NCBI GenBank assembly: GCA_009746045.1
Contig: RPFO01000310.1
Location: 2,398,642-2,462,641, forward strand
Length of the DNA: 64,000 nucleotides
Source: Mesostigma viride
Taxonomy: Eukaryota; Streptophyta; Mesostigmatophyceae; Mesostigmatales; Mesostigmataceae
Reading direction: 5' to 3'
Positions 1 to 10,600 of this stretch are shown piece by piece; within the stretch, counting starts at the first letter, position 1, and each line of letters begins with the position of its first letter. The notes under the pieces were generated by a model. That model was not told where the DNA came from and made no database searches. It saw nothing but the letters and a program-made list of their open reading frames with translations. A program made the translations under genes and the position numbers.

Positions 1-479
1 AAAGACGTAAAAGCGATTAAAAGCACGACATGCAGTGTTGCCCCTGTCAGCGCTCCTATAATTCTCACTTTTTCGCGGAAGGGGCGTAAAAATCGGAAAC
101 GCAAAATTAAGGGAAATCCATCGCTGGGTTTCTTTGAAATGATGTTAGGAACTGGTAGAATGTGTTCATGACAGCGGAGAGCATGTTTTTCCTGTCTGTG
201 TTTTACCTTGCACACACACGGGTCGGGCCGGTTGGTGTGCAAAACGCCCGCCTGCTGCCCACGTGCCCTCGCTGCAGAAAAAAAAGAAACTGTTTTTCAG
301 GTTTTTTAATGTACGATACTTTTCCTTATGTAATCAACGTCCGAACAAGCGAAATAACGTCCAAAATGGTTGCGTAATCAGCTCGCAATAAATTTTCGCG
401 TCACCATAGCCGTGCACACCGAATTTCAGTCAACATTGCACGCGCGCACCGAATTTCGTCAACTTTCGCGCGGGAATTA
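1..479. other. Unassigned left edge
   Basis: No gene or element is recognisable here. Two imperfect copies of a roughly 30-bp segment lie at about 410-440 and 442-472, both containing 'caccgaatttc'. A similar phrase occurs in the 5' leader of the half-LINE near 44,590, so this may be eroded mobile-element leader sequence. Confidence 0.3.
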
Positions 480-1405
480 CCGGGGTGTGCAAGGCGCGGC
501 GCCGGACTGATGTGGAAGAAGGCGGAGGTCAGGGGCCCCATGGCCCCAAACTCCTCCAGGACAAAGGGCACCACACGATGGTACGTGCCCGACGTCGCCG
601 TAGGCCAGGAGCTTGGCCCGCTCCGCCCGGTCCGCCGTGTAACCTGCCGTGAGGGAGGCCCCAGCCACGTGGCTAAGAGCCAAGGGCCGCGCCACCGAAA
701 CGTCAATAAGCAGATGCCGGCCACCCCCTCAAAGTCCAGCACCACGATGTCAGGCCGGTGGTTGGGGAATAGAAGGCAGCGCCATCCGCATCCTCGGACC
801 GGATGTTCGCGTGGGGGAAAACCGACCGAACCATGGCGAGCACCACCGTCAGGAGGACAGTGTGCAAATACAAATACCAATTCTGATTCTGTTGGCCCCC
901 CATGCAGGCAAGGTAGTGAGTCCCCGTGGGATCCAGCGGCTGCCCACAGCTACCACAAGGCCGCCCGGCCGGAACAAGAGGCTGCGGGGCAAATAGCTGG
1001 TGCCGGAGCGCCACCGAGTAGTGGCTGGGAGCTAAGGCGAATGGGGGGGCCATGGGAAGAGCACGAAGGTACGCCGAGCCCACACTCCGCAAGGAAAGCG
1101 AGAACAGCCACGCACGTCCCTGGGCCTTGAGGTCCGCGAAAAGAGCCATCCAATCAGCCGTGTGCAGAATACCCGCGTAGGTTTTCTGGTGTTTATCGAT
1201 GACGCGATCAAGCAGGGAATGCGGCGGGAGATTGAACGGAGGCGTCCGAGGGAGTGCCGCGAGGGAGGTGGCGCTGTACCGCCTGAGCGGCACGGACGGG
1301 AGAACAGGCCTGCTGGATCTCAGTGATAGGCCTCCTGGATGGCGGTGACGAAGGGCAAAGGGCTGCTGGGGTCCAGGAGGTCAGGCGCTGCCGTTGCCAA
1401 AAGGG
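480..1405 (-). pseudogene. RLE-type non-LTR retrotransposon, C-terminal coding region, frameshifted
   Basis: Read on the minus strand, this encodes the C-terminal part of a non-LTR retrotransposon protein. A zinc knuckle C-x2-C-x8-H-x3-C (residues CGSCG...THYLAC) is followed by 'RPDIVVLDF', the PD...D motif of a restriction-like endonuclease as in R2/R4/NeSL-type elements. That enzyme nicks the target DNA to prime reverse transcription. The reading frame is broken at least twice: one G is missing near 770 compared with the copy at 36,070, and there is a second shift near 695, so it is dead. The homologous copy at 35,644-36,210 is open through this region. The reverse transcriptase domain is not present here. 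Assignment to a clade is inference. Confidence 0.7.
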
Positions 1406-1406
1406 G

Positions 1407-1677
1407 CAGGATATATATTCATTGAGAATGATAGATTACGGAGGTGAGATAGGCATGCAACATAAGGAAAAAACCGATAACTGGGAGAATAAACCTGAAG
1501 AAATTAATAGTAATCTGGCACAGACATCCAAGGATCACGCCAGCTGCACAAGGTACAACTAACTATACATCACAAAACTACACGCAGCAACAGCGCTGCC
1601 GGCCCACCATGCAGGCCTGGAAGGAATCTAGACCGCATGGGTCGCGACAAAGTCGGCCCGGGTGCCAGGATATATAT
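1407..1677 (-). mobile_element. 5'-truncated RLE-element tail with 12-bp target duplication
   Basis: A 247-bp insert (1,419-1,665) is flanked by perfect direct repeats CAGGATATATAT at 1,407-1,418 and 1,666-1,677. The insert matches the 3' end of the RLE element copy at 36,247-36,500, in minus orientation: last codons plus 3' UTR. It sits directly upstream of the related element fragment at 480-1,405. Short target duplication plus 5' truncation is the expected mark of target-primed reverse transcription. Confidence 0.8.
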
Positions 1678-2855
1678 GCGCCAGGCACGTGCTCGCTTTG
1701 CTAGCATTGCAGGCCGTGCCCAGCTGGCCTAGCGATCACGAACGAGCTTGGAGAAGGGGGGCCGACTAACAAGCAGAATTTACTAGCTGACCTCATTTAT
1801 GCCGACGACATCACGCTCATCGAGAAGCCGGAGTCTGCCTAACTTTGGCTGGACTGCCTGGCGCTCGAGGCTCGGGCGGTTGGTCTAGAAATCAGCCCCA
1901 AAACGGAGGCCCTGGCCCTCGGCATGGCATGGCCCCCACCCACACTCCGCCTCTTAGACGACGCCGAGGTCAACTACCCTCCTTCAGGCCGCTTCAAGCT
2001 GCTCGGCAGTTGGCTAAGTTCCCGACTGCGAGGACGACCTGCATGATGACACGGATTGGCATGGCGTGGGCGCAACTCCATGACCATGCACCGCCGCTGG
2101 TGGAGCAACCCCGCCCTTAGTTAGTACCCCGGATCGTCAAGCGTGACCTCTTCAAGGTCGTCATTCTGACGATCCTGACCTACGGCGCCGAGATCTGGAC
2201 ACTGACGCAGGAGCTGGAGCAACGACTCGACGGCGCCGTCACCAAGATGCTGCGCAAGGCCCTTAACATCCCCTTTGGTTTGCACATTATTAGCAATGAG
2301 GATTTGTACACTGATTTGCCCTATGTTTCCCACATTCTTAGGCACAGGCGTCTGGGCCTAGCCGGGCACCTGGCCCGCACAGATCAGGTAGACACTTCAC
2401 TGAGATAGCCGGACTAGCTGGCACCAAGCCCGCCCAGCCTGGGCGATATGTCCTCACCTGGCGTGCCCCAGGCCGCGCGCGTCAGGGCCGCCACCCGTGG
2501 ACTTTTCGTGATAGACTCGGCATGGACATGTGCTACATGTACACTAGACGTGACGGGCTCACACCCGGGCAGCCTCCTGGTTTGTCTGTAATATGGAGGC
2601 AGATAGTACGCAAGGATAGATGGCAAGTAGTGATGAAGGAGATCGACCACCTCCAAGTCTGTGGGGGCTCCGCGTGTGACCGCGTGTGGGGCATTCATAG
2701 CGATTCGGGCCGAGGTGCCCACCCTGTTGTAACTAGGACCTAGATAGCTTACACCATCCATTCCATCCCATGTTCCCGGCCCTAGTCCCACTGCATGAGG
2801 ACTTATGCTCACGTGACGCAGTCACGTGTCTATTAATTAATTAATTAACTAATCT
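1678..2855 (+). pseudogene. LINE ORF2 fragment: reverse transcriptase C-terminal half and 3' end
   Basis: The plus strand encodes, in shifting frames, the second half of a LINE reverse transcriptase. The catalytic YADD box is at 1,798-1,809. After it come 'GLEISPKTEAL', 'FKLLGSWL', 'LTYGAEIWTLTQ' and 'RLDGAVTKMLRKALNIP', all typical of the thumb region of APE-type LINEs. Stops and frameshifts (for example just after the YADD box) mark it as a pseudogene. The 3' UTR ends in the hairpin at 2,810-2,828 and a (TTAA)n tail at about 2,831-2,850. No endonuclease domain is visible; the 5' part is missing. Confidence 0.8.
2810..2850 (+). repeat. LINE 3'-terminal hairpin and (TTAA)n tail
   Basis: CACGTGAC-GCA-GTCACGTG forms a perfect 8-bp stem with a 3-nt loop, followed by 'tctattaattaatt...'. 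The same terminus recurs at 3,461, 4,211, 42,863 (plus) and 4,657, 42,568, 46,114 (minus), so it is the conserved 3' end of the ORF2-type element. Confidence 0.85.
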
Positions 2856-2899
2856 CATCTGAAATGCAATGCATGCCTTTATACAGACTCGAGTGACCG

Positions 2900-3390
2900 G
2901 TGCGTGGAAAAGCCGGCATTCAGGACCTGTCGAAGCATCCTAGTTACTAGTGCCGTTCAGCCGTGTGACCAGCTGGTCCGTGAGTGTCCAGGCCTCGGCC
3001 CCGTACGTGAGCACCGCGAGGACGAAGAGTCACCTTGAAGAGCACTCGGTTGCGGTCCGCGCCTATAGGTCCTTCGAGTGCCAGTAGGTGTTGAGGGAGC
3101 GGAGCCTGGACCAGGCCGATGCGGGTCCGTCCACATCGTCGGCTGTGTCAGGGAGCATGCTCCCCAACAGTTTGAATCGATCACAAAACTGCACCTCAGA
3201 CCCGTCGAGCAGCAGCGGGAGGCCGGGAGCGGCGGGCGACTGGTAGCACCAATCGCCATCGTCTCTGTTTTGACACGCTAAATTCTCCTGCATGCATGCC
3301 CCACCGCCCGAGCCTCAGTCCAAGGCCCTGCCCAGACAGTCCGGCCAACGGCCAGGTCTGAATGTGCTTTAGTGGCTTCTTGGGGTCATA
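2900..3390 (-). pseudogene. LINE reverse transcriptase fragment
   Basis: Minus-strand translation includes 'DRFKLLGSMLPDTADDV' and 'SRLRSLNTYWHSK', the same RT thumb motif as the copies at 1,960-2,100 and 46,900-47,000, with frame breaks. It is a short internal piece of an ORF2 pseudogene; no active-site box lies in it. Confidence 0.6.
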
Positions 3391-3484
3391 TATTTGGGCC
3401 AGATAGCTAGCATCATCCATTCCATCCCATGTTGTTCCCCTCCCACTGAGGACTTATGCTCGCGTGACGCAGTCACGTGTTAAT
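3391..3484 (+). mobile_element. LINE 3' end copy with hairpin
   Basis: This holds the 3' UTR phrase ending 'gaggacttatgct', then the terminal hairpin at 3,461-3,479 and a short TTAATTAG-type tail. One stem arm reads CGCGTGAC, so one pair is lost compared with the consensus. Confidence 0.65.
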
Positions 3485-3830
3485 TAGTTAATTGATTCTT
3501 GGGGTCTTAATGCTTGTGGCGGAGGTGATCCGGCCACAGGTCGCGTCGCTGCTGCGGCTGCTGCTGCTGCTGATCGAGCGGGGGTCAGGTCGTCGCCCAG
3601 GCGGCCCAGCGTCCAGGAGAGGTCGTGCAGCTAAGTTCTTGCGGCACGAGAGGAACAGCCGCTTATTATCCTCAATGGAACGGAAGGTAAGCAGGACTGT
3701 GGGAGTGCCGCCTCAAGTGTCCCGTGGTGAATAGGGAAGGCTGTGCCCACGCGCAGTTCTAATTCACCTACGAGTTCCAGTTGGGTAAGGAGCTTGCTCC
3801 TGAGTCTGATGAGCCTCAAGAGATCTGCGT
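3485..3830 (-). pseudogene. ORF1p C-terminal domain remnant
   Basis: Read on the minus strand, broken frames give the L1-ORF1-like C-terminal signature seen in better copies at 41,230 and 43,440: 'FPS.ED..R.FLS.RK' then 'TW.L.DDLTP' and 'RRDLWP'. A CAG-rich stretch (glutamine codons) lies at about 3,547-3,572. It has stops and is not functional. Confidence 0.5.
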
Positions 3831-3929
3831 ATCATCATAACACAATCCTTAGTTGGATTCAGCAGCTCGTGAGCATGCTCTGCACACATATTTGTCTCTA
3901 GCAGTATCAAGGAGACAAGCGAGTACAGC

Positions 3930-4230
3930 GGCCGGCCGTGCCATAAATTTATTCACACGTAACTGCGTCGCGTGAGCATAAGTCCTCAGGGAAATGAGTA
4001 TGGGATGGGGTACGTGGATGGATGTAGCTATCTAGTTGATCGAATCCTAGTTACAGGGGTGTGGGCATCACGGCCCGAATCACTATGGATGCCAAACGCG
4101 GTCACACGCGGACTCGCGGAGCCCCCACCCGGACTTGGGGCCTGTTATAATGATACACCCAATCCATTAATTCCATCCCATATGTCCCCCTCCCACTGAG
4201 GACTTATGCTCACGTGACGCAGTCACGTGT
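3930..4230. mobile_element. Head-on mosaic of two LINE 3' ends
   Basis: A minus-oriented 3' end begins with a variant hairpin at 3,957-3,975 and runs right to about 4,140. A plus-oriented 3' end follows at about 4,150-4,230, with a perfect hairpin at 4,211-4,229. The two meet inside 3' UTR sequence, which indicates nested or recombined insertions. Confidence 0.6.
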
Positions 4231-4347
4231 CTATTAAATTAATTAATTAATTAATTAATTAATTAATTAATTAATTAATTAATTAATTAATTAATTAATT
4301 AATTAATTAATTAATTAATTAATTAATTAATTAATTAATTAATTAAT
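4231..4347. repeat. (AATT)n tetranucleotide tract, about 115 bp
   Basis: This is the longest (TTAA)n tail in the window, about 28 uninterrupted units. It follows directly on the terminal hairpin at 4,211-4,229, consistent with an expanded retrotransposon tail. Confidence 0.9.
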
Positions 4348-4985
4348 CCATCATGACTACCTGCCACCTATATCCTTGCGTGAGCCATCTGCCCAAAGAT
4401 TACATCGACAGACCAAGAGGCTGTCAAGGCGTGAGCCCACTGCCCATCCCGTCTAGGGTAGCACATGTCCATGCCCAGCCTAGTCACGGAAGGTCCACAG
4501 ATGGCGTTCCGGCCGCGCACGGCTGGGGGGGGCATTGATTATCACTTTAATAGTTACTTAATTAATCAGTATATCACGTGACTGTGGCCGTGCCATTAAT
4601 GAATTAATTAATAGACACGTGACTGCGTCCGTGCCATTAATTAATTAATTAATAGACACGTGACTGCGTCACGTGAGCATAAGTCCTCAGTGGGAGGGGA
4701 ACATGGGATGGAATGGATGGTATAAGCTATCTAGGTCCTAGTTACAGGGGTGTGGGCACCGCGGCCCGAATCGCTATGAATGCCATACTTGGTCACACGC
4801 GGAGCCCCCACAGGCTTGGGGGTGGTCTCCTTCATCACTACTTGCCATCTATCCTTGCGCACCATCTGCCTCCATCTGTCCGTGCCATGCTAAACACCAA
4901 CCCTGCCGGCAGGCACAATTAATTAATTAATTAAGTAAGGCACAAATAATTAATTAAGTAGGAACATAACTCCGTAATTGGGAGT
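4348..4985 (-). mobile_element. Stacked minus-strand LINE 3' ends
   Basis: Three hairpin-plus-tail termini in minus orientation lie at about 4,575, 4,616 and 4,657. The last is perfect (4,657-4,675) and continues into 3' UTR and ORF2 C-terminal sequence to about 4,880. Further TTAATTAA runs occur at 4,918-4,935 and 4,950-4,963. No intact ORF is present. Confidence 0.6.
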
Positions 4986-4999
4986 ATATGTAGCACATC

Positions 5000-5262
5000 A
5001 ATTAATTGATTAATTAAGAACATAGCTCCGTGGGGAGCATATGTAACACATAGCCCTCAGAAAGGGGCATCTATGGGTTTGTAATACAATCAGGGCGACA
5101 ACCTGCAGGTGTAGGATGCACAGCTATCACCTGCTCTGGGTGCACAAGGTGCACCTGCACCGCCATGATGGTCCATGCCTCCTAATCGAGCTCACACAGG
5201 GCGGCTTGGGGAGAGGGCCTAGAAGGCCTGCATGACATATTGGGTGGAAGATATATATGGCA
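5000..5262 (-). mobile_element. Half-LINE 3' UTR copy
   Basis: Minus-oriented 3' UTR of the ORF1-only element family. It has the tail at about 5,000-5,018, a terminal hairpin (about 5,022-5,042) and a GGTGCAC-AAG-GTGCACC hairpin at about 5,141-5,157. It is closely similar to the insertion at 40,007-40,265 and, reversed, to 6,480-6,690 and 47,250-47,440. Confidence 0.65.
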
Positions 5263-5895
5263 CCCGCATCGGCCTTGCCTGGGCCAAGCTCCGTTCGCTC
5301 AAAACCTACTGGCGCTCGAAGGGCCTGGGCGAGCACCGCAAGCGCATGCTCTTCAAGCTAGGTCCGCGTCCTCACGGTGCTCACGTATGACGCCGAGGCG
5401 TGGACCATCCCACCCAAACTGGCAGCTAGGCTAGACGGCACGGCTTACAGGATGCTCCGACAGGTCCTTAACGTAGGGTTTTCCGAGCGTCCGTCATCAG
5501 AGTCTTTGTATCATGGCATGCCTCGTATTTCGGACGAGATTAGGCAGCGTAGGATAGCATTTGTAGGACACCTTGCTCGCACCAGCCAGGTCGACACCGC
5601 CCTTGGCCTGGCCGGCCCCCAGCGGCTTGGCCAGCCAGGGCGACATATACTGACCTGGCCTGGCCCCGAGGGCATTCCCAAAAGGGTAGGGAAACCTGTC
5701 ACGAACTACATCCAGATGTTGCTGGACGACCTAGTGGTCCCAGCCCAGTTTGAGCACCGCATCCACTCTCTCTCCCGTCTTTGGACTGCCATGCAGGACA
5801 AGACGCGGTGGAAGAAGACTGTCAAAGCGCACACGCCCAACCCTGTGGGCAAGCCCCCTCCCCCCAAGCGGAGGAGGCGTTTTGATGAGTAGTGT
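5263..5895 (+). pseudogene. LINE ORF2 C-terminus
   Basis: Frames beginning at 5,263 give 'TRIGLAWAKLRSLKTYW'. An open stretch from 5,377 to 5,892 then encodes the ORF2 C-terminus: 'RLDGTAYRMLRQVLNV', 'RRIAFVGHLAR', and a basic tail ending KRRRRFDE. This is the longest intact C-terminal piece in the window. The basic tail may aid nucleic-acid binding or nuclear entry (inference). A frameshift near 5,375 separates it from the upstream RT motif, so the locus is a fragment. Confidence 0.75.
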
Positions 5896-5968
5896 AGTTA
5901 GGATTTTCTAGATAGCTTAGAGTTGGGATAGTTCGATCACGCGGCTTCCTCCACCCCATCCATCGATC

Positions 5969-6700
5969 ATGGAATATGTGCTACATGATCTCCCCACCTT
6001 TAAGACCCCGGCGGACAAGATTTCTTTTCTCAGACGCCGCAAGCGGCTCGAGAAGACTCTCTTCACCCTTGATGACGACTTGACCCTGGCGCAGCAACAA
6101 CGGCGACGGGAGCTATGGCCGACCTACCACCAGCTCCGGCAGACCAAGGCGGGGCAGCCGGTGTACTGGAAGGGGGCGGCCATCTACGTCGGCCACAAGC
6201 CCTGGCAGGCGACCCCCGCGGCCCCAGCGACTCCAGAAGCCCCAGCTTAGGGGAATACAGCAGTAGTAGTGTAGAATAGATAGACCGTGGCCATGTACAT
6301 GTACGCCTCATAGAGGCCCTATTCCAGCTAAGCCACGCGCTTTATGTAATCATGTACATGTGTGCCTATGATGAGCCACACTCCAGACGATGCCTAGTTT
6401 TATTTAGTAATGCTGTGCCCATGCAGAGAGCTTCTCTCTGCTGAGACGCCACGCTCTAGTTTTTGTATAGCCATGATGATCTTCCCCCTCACAGGCATGC
6501 TCCCCCCCTTACCCGGGCATAGCGTGATAGACCATGAGGGTGCGGGTGCCCTGGTGCACCTAGAGCAGGGGTAGCTTACATTCCCACCCTTGCATGAAGT
6601 AGCCTAGAATGTATTAAAAGCCATATGCCCCTTCTCAGGGCTATGTGCTACATCTACTCCCAACGGAGTGATGTTGATAATTAATTAATTAATTAATCTC
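5969..6700 (+). mobile_element. ORF1p C-terminal domain plus half-LINE 3' UTR and tail
   Basis: An open segment (5,969-6,250) encodes the ORF1p C-terminal domain: 'DKISFLRRRKRL', 'TLDDDLTLAQQQRRRELWP', 'KPVYW'-like 'QPVYWKGAAIYV'. It resembles the L1 ORF1p CTD, an RNA-binding chaperone domain. Homology to other copies starts only at about 5,985, straight after ORF2 3' sequence, so the upstream part is chimeric. The 3' UTR has a perfect GCAGAGAG-CTT-CTCTCTGC hairpin at about 6,424-6,442 and a terminal ACTCC-CAAC-GGAGT hairpin near 6,655, then the (AATT)n tail at about 6,678-6,697. Confidence 0.7.
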
Positions 6701-7430
6701 CCCACGGAGGCATGTTATAATTTAATTTAATAAATAATATATTATATATGGCTAGGCTATAGCTGGTACATGGCATCTCAGCAGAGAGTAACTCCCTGCA
6801 TGGGCAAAGCATGACTCGACATTGCTACAGCTATTGCAAGGGCTGGTGTGGGCCCATCACGTAGGCATACATGGCCACGTCATTAAGCTTTCTAGTCTAC
6901 ACTACTGCTATATATAGGCTGGGGTGGCTGGGGTGGCTGGGCCGGTGGCTGGGGCGGCAGGGGTCGCCTGCCAGGGCTTGTGGGCGACGTAGATGTCCGC
7001 CCCCTTCCAGTAGACCGGCTTCTGCCCCGCCGTCTGCCGGAGCTGGAGGTAGGTCGGCCATAGCTCCCGTCGCCGTTGTTGCTGCGTCAAGGTCAAGTCG
7101 TCGTCCAGCGTGTAGGAGGTCCCCCCAAGCCGCTTGCGACGCTTGAGGAACTCCATCTTATCCGCCCTGGTGTCAAAGGTGAGGAGCAACTAGGGGGAGG
7201 GGCCGGCCTTACCCCGCGAGCGGCCGGGAAGGCGGGTCACCCCCTGCTGCTTCAGTGCCCTTACCAGTGAGAGCCATGGGGACAAGGATTTTGTTCTCAA
7301 ACGCCAGGGTAAGCGTCTCGGATGTCTCGTCCTGCAGCTGGTCGAAGTGCTTGACTATGACGTTAAGGCTGCGCTTGTCGAGCTTGGCCTCCTCGCGGAG
7401 GTCCAGCGTCTGCTGCTTAATTATTAATTA
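6700..7430 (-). mobile_element. Minus-strand half-LINE remnant with ORF1p CTD
   Basis: Minus-strand codons from about 7,425 down to 6,911 encode the RRM end ('VIVKHFDQLQDETSETL') and the CTD ('KMEFLKRRKRL', 'TLDDDLTLTQQQRRRELWP', 'KPVYWKGADIYV'). A frame break near 7,190 interrupts the link between them. Sequence to the left (6,700-6,890) is 3' UTR of the same family, AT-rich and degraded. A TTAATTAA run at 7,419-7,437 abuts the 5' side. Confidence 0.65.
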
Positions 7431-7620
7431 ATTAATTAATGGGCGCTCAATTAATTAATTAAAAGCATGTGACTGTGTCACGGGGGTGCCAATAAAGGAA
7501 CCTTCAACCCTATAGACAACGAAGAGGGAGGGCACCCTAGCTTCTCTCGTACTGCCTCAAGTGGGCAGGCCACAGAGGACTCTCTCTGCATCATGATGCA
7601 AGCCCAACCATGGGTGCCTC
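7431..7620 (-). mobile_element. LINE tail variant next to the UBP26 3' end
   Basis: Holds a TTAATTAA tail, a decayed hairpin 'gcatgtgactgtgtcacggg' (about 7,465) and the adjoining 3' UTR ('gtgccaataaaggaacctt...'). This is the same variant as 36,905-37,010 and 42,544-42,785. It ends only about 15 bp from the UBP26 stop codon, so the gene's 3' UTR is probably formed partly from this insertion. Confidence 0.6.
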
Positions 7621-7634
7621 ACAACAGCACGGCA

Positions 7635-10600
7635 TCAAACCCAGTCCTCAGCAGCCACTGGATTGTCGTCGTGCCTCGACTTTCCGCACATTTCGCACGC
7701 TGTCATCAGCTCATCATTAAGAAAAGTGCAGATCACGCACGCCCACTTGGCCAGCTCTGCATCGTCCTGCAACCACAACTTCTGCCGTTTGAACGAGCTG
7801 TCCCCTTCGCCCTCCATCGCGATCGTGGCAGCCACTGCAGCGTCACTGTCACGATTCTCGTCTGATGTGCCCAGGCCACGGGCGGGCAGGGACCCTGCCG
7901 TCCTCACGTTTGCCCCACGGGGCGCTCGCCTCGCATACTGGATAGGTGTAACGGGCGTTCCCGCCTCTTGAGCATTATTATTAGTCGTGGCTGTTCTCTC
8001 ACGCCGGGGTATGCACACCCCATCTTGCCGGCTTGTAGCCCCAGTGTGCGCTTCGGCAGTGGGAACCAAAGCAGGGCCGCCATGGGCCTTCCTTGCTGGT
8101 GATGGCTTCTGCTCGCTCGCTAAAACCCAATCAGGGTCATCCTCCTCCTCTTGAGGACGCGACCTGCGTGAGCTGTCCACCATGACCGAATCGGGCGACT
8201 CGGAGTGGCCCCGCGCCGGCCCTGCATGCGCGTGATCACTCGCCATGATGCTGCCACCCGAACGATTCCCCTCAGAGCCATGCAGCGCCTCCCCCGACCG
8301 GGCATCCTCCCCATCCTCCTCTTCTTCCATTAATCCCTTGCCGCCCCGTCGGCCATCCCTTGCAGCCCCGTTGCCGTCCCGTTGGCTGCTAGCGCCTGCT
8401 TTCTCGAGGCCCGCAGCCCAGGATGCCGGCAGTGCATTGGGCGAGGACGGGGGCCCAGCTGGACCGGGCGAGTTGGTCTCCGCAGACGCCATCGTGGGCG
8501 CGCTGGCGGGCCGGTCCTTGTGCCCGGCGGTGGATGTCGCAGGTTGGCTGAACACGAGGGAGGTGCCCAGGAAGCCTCGCTCCTTGGTGCCCCGGGTGGC
8601 AGCCGCGACTGCGGGCGAAATCAATCATAACCATCGAATAAAATTAAAGGAGATAAATAAGTTAGGAAAATAACGTGACAAGCGCATAGCATAAATCCTT
8701 AAGTGCTTTCAGTAGTGAACATCTTATTTATTAAAACTTCATTTGTACAGGTGGGATAATGAGGATGGGCAGTCAATACAAAGCAACTGTACGTGTGATG
8801 GACAGTAGTATATTTACTGACTACAGTAGTATATTTACTGACTGCAGTAGTATCTTTACTGACTACAGTAGTATATTTAGTGACGACTGTAGTATATTTA
8901 CTGACTACAGTAGTATATTTACTGACTACAGTAGTATATTTAGTGACGACTGTGGTCGATGTGACACAGGTAGGGGCGCTATGCTGCCAATGACCTCTTT
9001 CTTTCTTTACATTCTTTTGTTATTATATATTTTTACTAAACTTCTTAATTATACTTTTCACCCCTTTGTATTTTCTTTTTTCCTCATATTTTTGGTTTAT
9101 TCTATAAACCTTTCTATTGTTTGTCTCCCTCCATGCAGGTCTTCCTGCAGATTGCCACGCGGCTCCCGCGGTCTTCACGTCTTTCCTCTCAGACAACTAC
9201 CCTAGTCCTTACACGACGTTGGAACGCCATACGCCCAGGAATAGTTATCTCACCTTAAGGTGATTTAATACTGCCAAGCAACGGATGTAACGGAGACAGC
9301 GATGACAGACGTGGCCATAAGACAACAAAAGCCAATGCGGGCTTGTGATCACACAGAGTGGGAAGAATACACGCGGGTAGTACACATAAACTGCAATGGT
9401 AAGCAGACTGCTATGTTTTCTTAGCAATGGAGGCAAGCACATTAGTAAAAAACGCAGTAAAGCCGCCACGATGGCAATATGGCAAAGAGAGAATGTAAAA
9501 TGGGGGAAATCTATGGTAAGAGTGGCTTTAACATGTGTAGACATGGATAATGATATGATGGCCAGGACCGCAAGATTTGCCAAGCGTGCCGCGTGCGTGT
9601 GTTCGGGAATGGAACCCATCAGGCAGAAGATGGCAAGAAATAGGAGAAGTGACGGCGGCAAGAAGCAGGAGAAGTGACGGCGGCACTAACTGCAGCAGTG
9701 ACATGGGGCAAAAAGAAACATTCAGCCCATTGCATGGACAGGCATGAAAATCTCCTGCCACATCATTCAAGCAAAATGCACACTAATATTGTACATTTTC
9801 ATGATCCCATGCGTAGACGTGGAAGTTCTGGATGAGCATTGCTTGAGTGAACCCCAGCTAGGTGATTCAACAGGTACAGCACAACGAGCAGAACAACCGT
9901 AGGCTGTCCAAAGGCCGTGCCGCCCAGCTGTCTCCACAACCGTCCACCAGCCCACGCGCCTGTTCACCTACCCATCATATGAATCCCCCCTTGCTGGCCC
10001 CCAATGGCCAAAAGCTAATGGGATCCGTGCACATTGTAAACACCAGTCTCCCATACTAGAATTCCACATTGCACCGAGCAACTGGCAACTAGATGGAGGC
10101 TTGCGCAAACAGCAGCGCATGGTGCTCGGTGGGCCATCAGGTTTTGGCAAGGGCTAAATTCTTGTCATGAATCTCATAATGAGAATGATTCTCTACAAGA
10201 TCAACTGCTTCCTACAGCCCCTCAGCTTATCTTAACATAGCTTCAGAAAACCACCACCACTTCTTTAGTGAACAGGCTCAAAAATATTTTTATAAAACAT
10301 GTTCCTTGCAAGAAACAAATGTTCGCTTCAAGCATTTCCTACCCTCTCAGGCCCTCACCCTTAGCCACCGGGTCATCGTCATCGATGACCACTGCGGTCG
10401 CTGACGTGTCGTCCGCCAGCAGGTTGACGAGCTGTAGGCGGTCTCCCCGCTCGACCCCGGCCATGGCCAGCGAGATACTGTCGGCATCACCAGGCAGCAT
10501 GCTGCCCGCGCGCCAAATCTGCTGGGCGTGGATGGGCACCTGTGGGGGAGGGAAGACCGGTGGTGGGGATGACCCGGCAAAGAGAGAGGTGCGTACATCA

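Noticed and set aside
4231-4347. (TTAA)n tracts as pre-existing insertion targets
   Set aside because: At 39,998-40,436 the tract lies inside the target duplication, so it belongs to the element.
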